Source: Mycobacterium paraffinicum
GTDB lineage: Bacteria > Actinomycetota > Actinomycetes > Mycobacteriales > Mycobacteriaceae
Assembly (NCBI RefSeq): GCF_001907675.1
Contig: NZ_MPNT01000012.1
Coordinates: forward strand, 117,028-181,027
Direction of reading: 5' to 3'
Length of the DNA: 64,000 bases
Below are positions 44,127 to 53,403 of this stretch, in pieces. Below the pieces are notes generated by a model. The model was given only the letters and a program-made list of their open reading frames with translations, ran no database searches and was not told the DNA's origin. The first letter of the stretch is position 1, and each line of letters opens with the position of its first letter. Position numbers and translations under genes: made by a program.

Positions 44127-45122
44127 ATGGACTGGGGTCTGCCTTGGCCGGGGCCTGCGCTGGCAACACAAGCGGAGACCGCCGGCGCGCAGGCGTTTTG
44201 TGCCGGTGAGTTCGCCGACCTCAACGCGTACATCACAGCGACCGAGATGGCCCTCGGCACTTCGCAGGCCTACATTGGCCCGGGAATCGCATATGCATTC
44301 GCCCGGTCCCCCTTCGTGCATGCCGCGGCCGTGCGGCAGCTCTGGACACTCGCGCCGGGCAGGATCTTTTTGGGACTTGGATCGGGCACCTCGCGAATGA
44401 ACAAAGACTGGTTCGGTGTCGACGCCACCCACCCCGCACCTAGGATGGCCGAATTGATCGAGGCGATCAGGGCGTTCCTGAACGCCGAGAACGGCGAACG
44501 CGTTCGATACGAGGGCCGGTTCTACACGATCGACGCCGACATCCGGGCACCCGTGCTCGGCCGGTTGGACGTGCCCATCTTGATCGGCGCCTTCAACAAG
44601 ATCATGTTGCAGACAGTAGGTCGCAGCGCCGACGGTGTGCTGGGGCATGGCCTGTTCACCGACCGCTGGTGGACCGAACTCGTCGAGCCCGAACTGGCCC
44701 GCGGCGCCGAATCAAGTGGGCGTGACGCGGCCGAGCTACGCCGCTGGGGCTGGCTGATCACCGCGATCGACAACGACGACCCGGCCCGGGCCATCCGGGA
44801 CGCGCGGCTCCAGATCGCCTTCTACCTCACCGTGAAGACCTACGACTCACTCGTCGAACTGCACGGCTGGACGGACGAGGTCGCCCGGATCCGATCGGCC
44901 TTCCGCAGCGGCCATCCGGAGACGATGGCCGACCACGTCCCCGACGATATGCTGTGGTCGATCGCGATCTGCGGCGACGACACGCAGGCACGCGAAATGC
45001 TGGCGACTCGCAAACGACTGCCCGACTTAGCATTCGCATCACCGCCAAGCTTTCTGGTCGGACGCCAACGACGTGCTGGCTATGGTGCGGCCGCGACGCG
45101 CGTTCTTTCGCAACTGCATTGA
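44127..45122 (+). CDS. LLM-class (luciferase-like) flavin- or F420-dependent oxidoreductase
   Basis: The protein has 331 residues from ATG 44127. TIM-barrel luciferase-like features: MDWGLPWPGP at the start, PGIAYAFARSPFVHAAAVRQLW, GRIFLGLGSGT and a PVLGRLDVPILIGAF strand. These match F420-dependent mycobacterial members. It is divergent from the Rieske/TetR operon and may be controlled by the same TetR. Confidence 0.82.
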   Translation: MDWGLPWPGPALATQAETAGAQAFCAGEFADLNAYITATEMALGTSQAYIGPGIAYAFARSPFVHAAAVRQLWTLAPGRIFLGLGSGTSRMNKDWFGVDATHPAPRMAELIEAIRAFLNAENGERVRYEGRFYTIDADIRAPVLGRLDVPILIGAFNKIMLQTVGRSADGVLGHGLFTDRWWTELVEPELARGAESSGRDAAELRRWGWLITAIDNDDPARAIRDARLQIAFYLTVKTYDSLVELHGWTDEVARIRSAFRSGHPETMADHVPDDMLWSIAICGDDTQAREMLATRKRLPDLAFASPPSFLVGRQRRAGYGAAATRVLSQLH

Positions 45123-45197
45123 CGCCGGCCACGAATGCACCGGATGCGCGCCTTGCATGGTGTACTGAGTACTACATGTCGAGTTCAGGAGGTCGCG

Positions 45198-45980
45198 ATG
45201 GCCAAGCGGGAACCGCTCGCGCCGATGACCACGTCACAACATAACGGCGCGGTGCGGTCGCCGAAGACGGCCGAGATCGTGGCGGACACGTTGCGGCGGA
45301 TGATCGTCGAGGGACAGCTCAAAGACGGCGACTTCCTCCCCTACGAGGCCGAACTCATGGATCACTTTCAGGTCAGCCGGCCGTCACTGCGAGAAGCGGT
45401 GCGAGTCTTGGAGTCCGACCGCCTCGTGGAGGTGCGGCGCGGCTCACGCACCGGCGCCCGGGTTCGCGTCCCGGGCCCCGAAATCGTCGCGCGGCCGGCG
45501 GGCTTCCTGCTCGAGATGGCGGGAACGACGCTCGCCGACGTGATGACGGCACGGATGGGCATTGAACCGTATGCGGCCCGGCTGCTCGCAGAGGACGGCA
45601 CCGCTGCGGCCCACCGCGAGTTACGCGAACTCATCGAGAAGGTCCCCGCTGCGTGGGAGACGGGCAAGCTGGGCGCGGCGTCCACCGCATTGCACCGCCG
45701 CCTGGTCGAATTGTCGGGCAACGCGACACTGACCGTGATCGTCGGCATGCTGCACGAAATCTTCGAAAGGCATATGACCGCCGCATTTCTCAGCGTTGAG
45801 AACGTCGTGCCCAAGGCTCAGTACACCAAGCTGATGCGGTCCTACACCCGACTCGCCGACTTGGTGGCCGCCCGGGACGGCGCCGAGGCCGAGGCGCATT
45901 GGCGGCGACACATGGAGAACGCCAGCGCTGAGCTCCTCAAGGGCTACGAGAAGACGAAGGTCCGAGACATCATGCATTGA
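45198..45980 (+). CDS. GntR-family regulator, FadR (FCD) subfamily
   Basis: ATG 45198 has a strong AGGAGG site at 5 nt, so it is chosen over the GTG 21 codons upstream. The protein has 260 residues: winged helix with PYEAELMDHFQVSRPSLREAVRVLESDRL, then an FCD domain with LHRRLVELSGN. It is similar along its length to the regulator at 27436-28176, particularly in the HTH. It may regulate the neighbouring CoA-transferase, which is now a pseudogene 38 nt downstream. Confidence 0.9.
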   Translation: MAKREPLAPMTTSQHNGAVRSPKTAEIVADTLRRMIVEGQLKDGDFLPYEAELMDHFQVSRPSLREAVRVLESDRLVEVRRGSRTGARVRVPGPEIVARPAGFLLEMAGTTLADVMTARMGIEPYAARLLAEDGTAAAHRELRELIEKVPAAWETGKLGAASTALHRRLVELSGNATLTVIVGMLHEIFERHMTAAFLSVENVVPKAQYTKLMRSYTRLADLVAARDGAEAEAHWRRHMENASAELLKGYEKTKVRDIMH

Positions 45981-46017
45981 GTGGGCCCCGTGCCCACCCT
46001 CACTTGAAGGACATCTG

Positions 46018-46905
46018 ATGCGTAAACCGCTCACCGGAGTTCGCGTGCTGGAGGTCGCCCAGTTCACCTTTGTTCCCTCGGCAGGCACGGTGCTCACCGA
46101 CTAGGGCGCCGATGGGGTGAAGATCGAGCATCCTGTCACCGGCGACGCCCAGCGCGGCTTGGTCAAAGTGTTGGGCGCCGCGGCAACCGTACCCGGATCG
46201 TCGTTCGCACCGATTATGGAGGCGCCCAACCGCGGAAAGCGCAGTGTTGGGCTGGCCCTCGACAATTCGGAGGCGCGTCCCCTGCTCGACGAACTGATTC
46301 GGCGAAGCGACGTATTCCTGACGAACTACCTGCCGTCGACGCGGAAGAAGCTGTCGATCGACGTCGACGACGTCCGCCGAATCAACCCCGCCATCATCTA
46401 TCTCGTCGGCAGCGGCTTCGGACTGAAAGGGCCCGACCGGGATGCCGGGGCCTTGTCAATGTTGCAGCCGACGCGGTACTGGCCGGAGTTCTGCCGGCTG
46501 ATGGATCTGCACGATGTCGCTGAAGATCCCCGGTTCACAACGCTCGAGGCGATGACCGAACACAGCGAAACCGCTCGACAAATCGTTGCGGACGCGATCG
46601 GCAACTTGAGTTTCGCTGAATGCCAAGCCTTGCTACGCAGGGGCAGAGGGCAGTGGGCCCCGGTGCAGGACGCCTGGGAAATCGCCAATGACGAAGCACT
46701 GACCGCCAACGGTCGCATCGCCGAAATCGTCGATGCCGAAGGTCATCCGCAGAAGTTGGTCGCCAGCCCGGTGCAGTTCGACGACGATCCAGCCAGCCTG
46801 ACCAGAGCGCCGCAATTCGCGGAGCACACCGACGCAGTACTGCGCGAACTGGGCATTGACGACGACCGCCTTATTGAACTCAAGATTGCCGGCGCGATCA
46901 CGTAA
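46018..46905 (+). pseudogene. CaiB/BaiF CoA-transferase, amber codon plus internal deletion
   Basis: Reading from ATG 46018, the N-terminus (KPLTGVRVLEVAQFTFVPSAG) matches the CoA-transferase at 21147-22358. Codon 29 is TAG (46102-46104) where relatives have TGG, and the frame stays open beyond it. After GSGFGLKGPDRDAGA the sequence jumps to LSMLQPTRYWPEFCRLMDL, so about 120 residues including the active-site Asp region are missing. The C-terminus (QFAEHTDAVLRELGIDDDRL) is intact. The gene is not functional. Confidence 0.9.
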
Positions 46906-46937
46906 TCGCAGCGCTGTCAACGCCGTTGATTCGGTCA

Positions 46938-47789
46938 CTATCGCTGCTCAGCGAAGTAGCCCTCCTGGGTTGCGCTGCACACCAACTCGCCCGACCGGTT
47001 GTACAGGGTCCCGGTCGCCAAACCGCGGCGGCCCACAATGCTCGGCGAGAACTGGTCGAAGAGCAGCCAGTCAGTAAAGTCGGCAGCACGGTGAAACCAG
47101 ATGGTGTGGTCGACTAGCGCCGAGAGTCGAGGCCCCATCGGTGTGGTGCGCATCGTCGTCATCACGCACTCGAGCAGTGTGAGCGCGCTGAGATAGGCCA
47201 CCACGCAACTGTTGACCAACGGATCGTCTGTGACCTCGCCGTTCGCACGAAGCCAGATCCGAAGCCGCGGCGGCGGCGGGTCGGTGAGGTCAAGGGCGAC
47301 CCGCGGCGGTGCGTCGAGGTACCGCATGGTGAAGGGACTTTGCTGCGGCCACCAGTCACCGAATTCCTCGGCGTAGGGCGTCAATAGATCGTCGAGTCCA
47401 TGGACCGCGTCCGGCCCCGCCACGTCCGGCATTCGTTGTTGCCAGTCGACGTCGTCGGCCATGATTGTGAACGAGGCGAGCGCCTCGAAGAGGACGACTC
47501 CCGACTGGCTCGCGGTCACTCGACGTGAGGAGATGGTGCCGCCGTCACGTAGCGGGGTCACATCAAACTGGATCGGCTGCCTTGCGTCACCTCGCCGCAG
47601 AAAGTACATGTGCATACTGTGCGCCGGTCGCCCGAGTGTCGTCCGGCCGGCCGCCATCAACGCCTGTGCGGCGACCTGGCTTCCGATGATGTGGTGGTTG
47701 GGAGTGTCGGGTTGAGTGCCCACGAACGCTGTGTCATCGATCTGTTGCAGGTCCAGCAGACGAAGCACGTCTTCGAGCGTCGAGATCAT
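46938..47789 (-). CDS. tesB: Acyl-CoA thioesterase II (TesB family)
   Basis: The protein has 283 residues from ATG 47789, the usual length for TesB. Double-hotdog features are visible: NHHIIGSQVAAQALMAAGRT and HSMHMYFLRRGDARQPIQF in the first half; LSALVDHTIWFHR and LVCSATQEGYF (with the conserved Gln) in the second. It hydrolyses medium- to long-chain acyl-CoA. It is a single gene, convergent with the CoA-transferase pseudogene, and separated from the mce operon end by 162 bp. Confidence 0.92.
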   Translation of the reverse strand: MISTLEDVLRLLDLQQIDDTAFVGTQPDTPNHHIIGSQVAAQALMAAGRTTLGRPAHSMHMYFLRRGDARQPIQFDVTPLRDGGTISSRRVTASQSGVVLFEALASFTIMADDVDWQQRMPDVAGPDAVHGLDDLLTPYAEEFGDWWPQQSPFTMRYLDAPPRVALDLTDPPPPRLRIWLRANGEVTDDPLVNSCVVAYLSALTLLECVMTTMRTTPMGPRLSALVDHTIWFHRAADFTDWLLFDQFSPSIVGRRGLATGTLYNRSGELVCSATQEGYFAEQR

Positions 47790-47951
47790 GTAGGCATGCT
47801 AAGCACGCCGCCGCCCGCCGCTCCGGAGGCACCGCACTTATCGATTTGCCGCAGCTCAAACCCACTGTTATGCAGTGTCATCCGTCGACCATGTCACGGT
47901 GGATGACCCAGTCAGACCCGCAGGAGACATCTGCCTGGGCCCATACCGGCC

Positions 47952-48725
47952 TCAAACTGGGTCGAATGACGAAATCAGCCACCGGTTTCCGATCTTGTCC
48001 ATCGTCACCCGGACGGTCGATGAGGTGTCCGTGGGCGCGTCGTTGCCGACGGCCACAGTCTGGTCTACATACACCAGAGCGACCGCGTGGTTTGGTGTCG
48101 CCGACACTGAGGCGGCGGCGGGAACGGTGGCGATCGCCGAGATGTGGTCTTTCTTGGCACCCGGTATCACCACGTCCTGGACCAATTGTGTGTAGGAGTC
48201 TTTGAACTTTCCGGTCAGCCGGTCGCGGGCGGCCCCCAGGTCCTTTTCGACGCTGTCGGGCTGGTAGGACAGTAGCGCAACGGTGGATTCCTTTGCCGCT
48301 GCAACGGACTCGATGCCAGCGGTCCCAGAGTTACGGACCCATGCATCCTGCCACTTTAAGAAGCCGGCGGCCGCTGCGATCAGCAATGCCAACACGGGCA
48401 GCACCCCGAATACCAATACTCGGGACCATTTAACTCTGCGCTTACGTACTGGGAGCTCAACGTCTTTCGCGTCTTCGGCTTCAGTATCCTCATCCTTGAC
48501 CGACGCTTCCCCTGACTGAGGAAGGTCTTTTGTTTCGCCCGAGTCGTGGGTCTCATCGAGCCCCTGAGGTTCGCTTGTTGCGCTTGCGGCCTGGTCGGTG
48601 GTCTCGCCGGCGGCAATCGCTTCGTCTTGCTCGGTGGCGGAATCAATTTCGACCGGCACAGCGGTGGTTCCCCTTCTGGCTCGTAGGCTTAGCACTCGAT
48701 GCTTGCCGACCTGCAAATTCCTCAT
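47952..48725 (-). CDS. Mce-associated membrane protein (second)
   Basis: ATG 48725 overlaps the stop of the preceding gene (ATGA); 257 residues. Residues about 1-100 are charged and cytosolic, rich in Glu/Asp. A single transmembrane helix follows VKWSRVLVFGVLPVLALLIA, and the rest is an extracytoplasmic domain with the Mas-type pattern (STVALLSYQPDSVEKDL, LTGKFKDSYTQLV, WLISSFDPV end). These proteins are needed by Mce transporters, probably as stabilising subunits. Last gene of the mce operon. Confidence 0.85.
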   Translation of the reverse strand: MRNLQVGKHRVLSLRARRGTTAVPVEIDSATEQDEAIAAGETTDQAASATSEPQGLDETHDSGETKDLPQSGEASVKDEDTEAEDAKDVELPVRKRRVKWSRVLVFGVLPVLALLIAAAAGFLKWQDAWVRNSGTAGIESVAAAKESTVALLSYQPDSVEKDLGAARDRLTGKFKDSYTQLVQDVVIPGAKKDHISAIATVPAAASVSATPNHAVALVYVDQTVAVGNDAPTDTSSTVRVTMDKIGNRWLISSFDPV

Positions 48726-49462
48726 GGCACGAATGAGACGTTGGAGACTTTCGCATCGCTTCCAACTTTTTGCACGGTGATTCGCATTCGCCAATGCCGC
48801 GGATCCTGATCGGCTGCACCGAGGTTCGATGTTTTAACGGACACGGCAACCAGCACTTGCGCTTCGCTGCCCGATTGCGACTCCAAACCCGACTCGGTGA
48901 TTGTTCCTACCGACTTCGATTGCGCTTTCTTGACGACCTCGATGAAGGGTTTCGATCGATTGGAAAAATCGTCGTAGAAAGTGCCTGTCGCCGAGTCCAG
49001 GATGCGCTTTATGTCGCCGTCGGCGTGCTGCCAATCGATTGTGGTCAGGTTCAGCGCCCCTTGTCTTGCAACCTGAACCAATAGCGCACGTTGTTCTTGG
49101 GCCTGGTGCGACTGATGCAGCCGAAACCCGAACCAACCGGCCAAACCCCCCAAAGAAGCAACTGTGACCAACCCCCATATGGCGGCCAGCCTTAACGGCG
49201 ACGCCCGCTCCTTTTCCGGTGCAGCGTCTTCCGGGGCGTCGGCGACTCCGTCATCAACCGCGGCGTCGTAGTCGTCGGCCTCGTCGGTCAGACCCTCCGC
49301 CGCCTCCACCGAGGGAGGCGCCGCCTCGGCGCTCGTCTCGTTCGAGGTGGCCGGGTCAGGCACATCCGATGAACCCTCGTCGGTGTGGACGGATGCGGGG
49401 GTTGTCCCTGCCTGGCCCGTTTCGCTCAGTTCCTCTTGGGAGGTATCAGCATGCTCTGCCAT
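48722..49462 (-). CDS. Mce-associated membrane protein (first)
   Basis: The protein has 246 residues from ATG 49462 with an AGGAGA site, overlapping the mceF end by 37 bp. Residues about 1-90 are acidic and of low complexity; a transmembrane helix lies at about 92-112 (LAAIWGLVTVASLGGLAGWF); the rest is an extracytoplasmic Mas-type domain (FYDDFSNRSKPFIEVVKKA). It is similar in layout to the next gene and probably a structural partner of the importer. Confidence 0.85.
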   Translation of the reverse strand: MAEHADTSQEELSETGQAGTTPASVHTDEGSSDVPDPATSNETSAEAAPPSVEAAEGLTDEADDYDAAVDDGVADAPEDAAPEKERASPLRLAAIWGLVTVASLGGLAGWFGFRLHQSHQAQEQRALLVQVARQGALNLTTIDWQHADGDIKRILDSATGTFYDDFSNRSKPFIEVVKKAQSKSVGTITESGLESQSGSEAQVLVAVSVKTSNLGAADQDPRHWRMRITVQKVGSDAKVSNVSFVP

Positions 49463-50895
49463 GTTTTCTCCTTGGTAGCCCCATGGGCCAGATCAGTCTG
49501 GCTGTACATGTGCCCGTCTGGCCCAACGTACATGCCGGTGGCTGGGTCGTATTGGACGGCCGCGATCGGCGGTGGCGCCGGACCGGGCGGCGACGGTGGC
49601 GGGGCCTGCCCGGGCGGCTCGTCTCCCGGCCGAAGCTGGGGGACAGCTTGACCGGTGTACGTCGCGTTGGGATCGCCCTTCCAAATGAAGCCGTCGTTCA
49701 GGGGAACGTACGTCTCGTCGCTTTCGCACAGCTTCACGGTCGGAGCGCGCTTGCCTGGACGCGTCTCGCACGGCAGATTGCGCGCACCGCGCACGTCGAG
49801 CAGCGAGTCCTGCGGTACCCGGCAATATAGGTCGCCTTTGGGCGGATCCGGGTAGTCCTCGTAGCTGGCGGCCCGCTGCTGCTGGGGCGGCAGGAACCCG
49901 GTGGTGCACGGCGGCGGCCAGTTGAGATTCAGATTGAAGCTGAGGTAGCCACCCAGGTAAGGCTGTTTGGTGTTCCTATTGGGAACCCCGGTCGCTTGGA
50001 CGTCGGCCGCCCCCTGCGGCAGCTCCACCAGGACAGCTTCCAGGTCGTCCCGATAGGTGACCCCCACCTGCCCGATACTCACCAGATTGGCCAGCACGAT
50101 CGGCAACGTGGGGTTCAACCGGTCGAACAGCTGCCGGGCCTCGGCGGCCGCTGGGCCGCCCTTGTGAAGCACGCCCCTGACCGCGGAGTCGTTGTCTCGA
50201 AGCTGCGACGTGATGGTCGCCAGATGGGCGGCCCAGGCGTGCACGGCGTCCGACGACTGAATCTGGCTGTCCAGCAGGGGCTTTGATCCGTCGATCAGGG
50301 TCACGAGCGCGTCGAGGTTCTCGCGGCTGTCGATCGCGAGCTTCGAGGTGCCATTCACCAGCCGGGAAAGCTCCGGGCCGAGGCCGCCCACCGCCGCATA
50401 CGATTCGTCGACCACCGTTTTGAGGTTGTCGCGCGGGATCACGCTCAGGCCACGATTGGTCGCCTGCAGCAGCGAGTTGAGGTTCGGCGGAACGTAGGTA
50501 CGGTCTGCCGGGATCACATCGCCAGATTTCAACGACGGGCCGTTCCCGGTGCGTGGCAGCAACTCGACATATTGCTCGCCGACTGCGGACACGCTGTGCA
50601 CCTGGGCGCTGAGGTCGGCTGGGATGTGGACATCCGAGTCCAACTGGAGCTCCGCCTCGGCGCCGCTACTGGTTAGGCGCACGTCGCGCACCCGGCCCAC
50701 TTCGACGCCTCGGTAGGTGACGTTGCCGCCCGGATATAGGCCGCCAGCCTCGGGCAGCTGCACCGTCACGGTGTAGCGGTCGACCCCAAAGAACGTCGTC
50801 GGGATCTGCATGTAGTTGAAAAACATGATGGTGCCCGCGGTCAGGCTGACCACCGCGAAAACGATCAGCTGGATTTTTATTCGCCTAGTGAGCAC
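49426..50895 (-). CDS. mceF: Mce family protein MceF
   Basis: GTG 50895, 4 nt after the mceE stop, gives 489 residues (VLTRRIKIQLIVFAVVSL). It has an N-terminal membrane anchor, an MlaD/Mce domain at about 40-115 (VTVQLPEAGGLYPGGNVTYRG), a long helical region and a Pro/Gly-rich tail of about 90 residues. Mce proteins A-F form a hetero-hexameric tube which moves hydrophobic molecules from the cell envelope to the YrbE permease. The extended C-terminal tail is common in mycobacterial MceF. Confidence 0.92.
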   Translation of the reverse strand: MLTRRIKIQLIVFAVVSLTAGTIMFFNYMQIPTTFFGVDRYTVTVQLPEAGGLYPGGNVTYRGVEVGRVRDVRLTSSGAEAELQLDSDVHIPADLSAQVHSVSAVGEQYVELLPRTGNGPSLKSGDVIPADRTYVPPNLNSLLQATNRGLSVIPRDNLKTVVDESYAAVGGLGPELSRLVNGTSKLAIDSRENLDALVTLIDGSKPLLDSQIQSSDAVHAWAAHLATITSQLRDNDSAVRGVLHKGGPAAAEARQLFDRLNPTLPIVLANLVSIGQVGVTYRDDLEAVLVELPQGAADVQATGVPNRNTKQPYLGGYLSFNLNLNWPPPCTTGFLPPQQQRAASYEDYPDPPKGDLYCRVPQDSLLDVRGARNLPCETRPGKRAPTVKLCESDETYVPLNDGFIWKGDPNATYTGQAVPQLRPGDEPPGQAPPPSPPGPAPPPIAAVQYDPATGMYVGPDGHMYSQTDLAHGATKEKTWQSMLIPPKRN

Positions 50896-50899
50896 GATG

Positions 50900-52060
50900 T
50901 CAGCGCCCCTGGTCGAAGTGGTAGGGAACAACCAGTGGGTTCCCGGGATTGTATGGGCCGCCACCAGTACAGGGGCTGGGCATCTGGCCGATGGTGCGCC
51001 CCCACTGCAGTTCCAGCTCGGTCAGATTGCACTCGAACCGGGTACCGGTGAAAAAGGACGCGTCCAGCCGGCTCAGCGTCAGGTCGATGACGGCTGTCAG
51101 GTTGGCATAGTCGCCGCGCATCCATTTGCTGAGTGTGCTCGTGGGGAACGGGAAGGTCCCGTAGAAGTCCAGTGCACGGGTCAGCGCCGGCCCGGCATCG
51201 GCCAGTGACTGCAGCACCGGGCCGAGATCCCTCAGCTCCTTGACCAGGTTTTCCTTGGTCTTGTTGACTGAGTCAGCGGCAAGTGCGCCGAATCTGCTGA
51301 CGTCACCGAGCGCATCGGCGAGGGCGGTCCGCTCGTCTTTCAGCACGGTCAATGCGCCCGGTATGGTCTTCAACGCTTTGTCGATCACCGGCTTCTGGTC
51401 GGCGAATTGACCAGTTAGGTTGTTCAAGCTTTCCGTTGCGGCGATAATGTCGTCTTTTTGGTCGTTGAGGTACCCGACGAACTTATCGAGTTGCCCGAGC
51501 AGGCTCCTCAGGTCCGCCTCGCGGCCGGTGAAAGCAGTGCTTAAAGACTTGGTGATGTCCTGGATCTGCCCTAGGCCGCCGCCGTTGAGCACCAACGAAA
51601 CCGCGGCCAATGTCCTTTCGGTTGATGGATAGGTGCCCGCTGACGACATCGGGATCATTGACCCGTTTTTGAGCTTGCCTTGAGGCGGGACCCCAGCGGG
51701 TGGCGCCAATTCGACGTGCACCGAACCCAGCAGGCTGGTCTGCCCGACCGTGGCGGTCGCGTTGGCGGGCAGGTTGACATCACCGTTGATCGTCATGGTG
51801 ACCAGTGCATGCCAGTTCTGAAGCTCGATGTTCGTCACCTTGCCGACGGTGACATCGTTGACCCGGACCCGGGAATTCCGTTCCAGATTCTGCACGTCGG
51901 GCATCTGCGCTTGGACGGTGTACGAACCCGGCCCACCGCCCTGAGTTCCCGGCAACGGAAACGAGTTCGCCCCGCGGAACCCGCAGCCGGAGAGTGCCGC
52001 CACCACAAGTGCCGCCGCCAGCCCTACGGCTGCTCGCGACACGCGCCCTGATCGGATCAC
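50900..52060 (-). CDS. mceE: Mce family lipoprotein MceE
   Basis: GTG 52060 overlaps the mceD stop (GTGA); 386 residues. It has a signal peptide with lipobox LSGC and lipidated Cys26, as in all MceE (LprK-type) proteins. The Mce domain follows at about 45-125 (VQAQMPDVQNLERNSRVRVNDV), then helical coiled segments. It is the lipid-anchored subunit of the Mce complex. Confidence 0.93.
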   Translation of the reverse strand: MIRSGRVSRAAVGLAAALVVAALSGCGFRGANSFPLPGTQGGGPGSYTVQAQMPDVQNLERNSRVRVNDVTVGKVTNIELQNWHALVTMTINGDVNLPANATATVGQTSLLGSVHVELAPPAGVPPQGKLKNGSMIPMSSAGTYPSTERTLAAVSLVLNGGGLGQIQDITKSLSTAFTGREADLRSLLGQLDKFVGYLNDQKDDIIAATESLNNLTGQFADQKPVIDKALKTIPGALTVLKDERTALADALGDVSRFGALAADSVNKTKENLVKELRDLGPVLQSLADAGPALTRALDFYGTFPFPTSTLSKWMRGDYANLTAVIDLTLSRLDASFFTGTRFECNLTELELQWGRTIGQMPSPCTGGGPYNPGNPLVVPYHFDQGR

Positions 52061-53403
52061 TGTCCACCTCCGGACGGCACCATCATCCCGCGCAGGCCGG
52101 CGGCCGGGTTGGTGGCTACTGGTTGGGCGGGCGCCGGCGGTGCCGCCGGCGCTGGTGGCGAGGGTGGGGACCCCGGTGGGGTGTTTGCCGGCGCGGGGTT
52201 GGCGGGGCCGGTGGGCTCTGCTGACCGCGGGGGAACATAATCGGGCCGCAGCCAGTCCTCGCTATAAGTTATTTCGTTGGGGCGCGCGGTGGTTCCGACG
52301 AAAAGGTTCTCGGCCAGCGGCGGGAAGTTGTATTGACGGTTCTTGATGATCGGCGCCAGGTACTGCACACAGAGTTTCGCTGACTCTTTGCCACCGCGCC
52401 GCGAGGCCGCCTCTACCGCACTGCAGAGGAATTGGATCGGGTTGGCGAATTGGTTCACCGCCAGCGAACCGGTCAACGCGCCCTGGGCGGGCTGATAGAT
52501 GTTAAGGAAGTTTTGAAAGGCTGTCGGCGCGACATGCAGAACTTGTTTGACGTCGTCGAGGCTCGCGTTGAGCGCCTGTGACACCGACGCCAGCTTGTCG
52601 GAGGTGTCACCCAGGGTCTCCCGGTTATCGGCCACAAAGTTTCGGACGTCATCGGCCACCTCGTTGAGATCGCGAACCGCATTTCCGACCTCATTTGGGT
52701 CGTTGGCCAACAGGTTGGTCACCGCGGCCAGGTTCTGGTTCAGGTGACGCAGCAGGTCGCTGCTGTCATGCAGCGCGGAGACCAGGATCGACAAGTTCTT
52801 CACGGTGGAGAACAGGTCGTTGCTGTGGTCGCCGATCGCCGATATCGCCTGTGACAGCTTGATGAGGGTGTCACGGATATCTGGGCCTTGGCCACGCAAG
52901 TTGTCGGCGGCGGTGTTGATAAATGCCCCCAAAGTGCTGGTGCCGCCCGGTTCGGCGGGCTGCAGCGTCTGCGTCAGCTTCTCGAGTTGCTGGCGCAAGT
53001 CGTCGTATTCCACCGGAACAGCGGTGCGAACCTGCGGGATTACCGCGCCGGTGGCCATCACCGGACCACCCGTGTAGGCGGGTGTCAACTGGATGGATCG
53101 AGGTGTCACCAGGGACGGTGACAAGATCACGGCCTTGGCGTCGGCGGGCACCTTGTATTTGCCGTGGTACCAGAAGGTGATCTTGACACGGCTGGGCTGT
53201 GGTTCGATCTTCTCGATCTTGCCGACGCGGACGCCGAGAATAACGACGTCATCCCCGTTGTAGAGCCCGGTGCTATCCGCGAAGTAGCCGGTGACAGTGG
53301 TGCGGCCAATACCGCTGACCGACCTTACCGCCGTCACGATGCCGCCGATCAGCAACAGGACCAGCGCGAAGGCCAAGCCGATCTTGGCGTTGCGTGAATT
53401 CAC
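52057..53403 (-). CDS. mceD: Mce family protein MceD
   Basis: GTG 53403 overlaps the mceC stop; 448 residues. N-terminal anchor (IGLAFALVLLLIGGIVTA), Mce domain (VTGYFADSTGLYNGDDVVILGV, about residues 38-115), central helices and a Pro/Ala-rich tail of about 60 residues. The longer frame upstream of the GTG overlaps mceC and is not needed. Confidence 0.93.
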   Translation of the reverse strand: MNSRNAKIGLAFALVLLLIGGIVTAVRSVSGIGRTTVTGYFADSTGLYNGDDVVILGVRVGKIEKIEPQPSRVKITFWYHGKYKVPADAKAVILSPSLVTPRSIQLTPAYTGGPVMATGAVIPQVRTAVPVEYDDLRQQLEKLTQTLQPAEPGGTSTLGAFINTAADNLRGQGPDIRDTLIKLSQAISAIGDHSNDLFSTVKNLSILVSALHDSSDLLRHLNQNLAAVTNLLANDPNEVGNAVRDLNEVADDVRNFVADNRETLGDTSDKLASVSQALNASLDDVKQVLHVAPTAFQNFLNIYQPAQGALTGSLAVNQFANPIQFLCSAVEAASRRGGKESAKLCVQYLAPIIKNRQYNFPPLAENLFVGTTARPNEITYSEDWLRPDYVPPRSAEPTGPANPAPANTPPGSPPSPPAPAAPPAPAQPVATNPAAGLRGMMVPSGGGQ

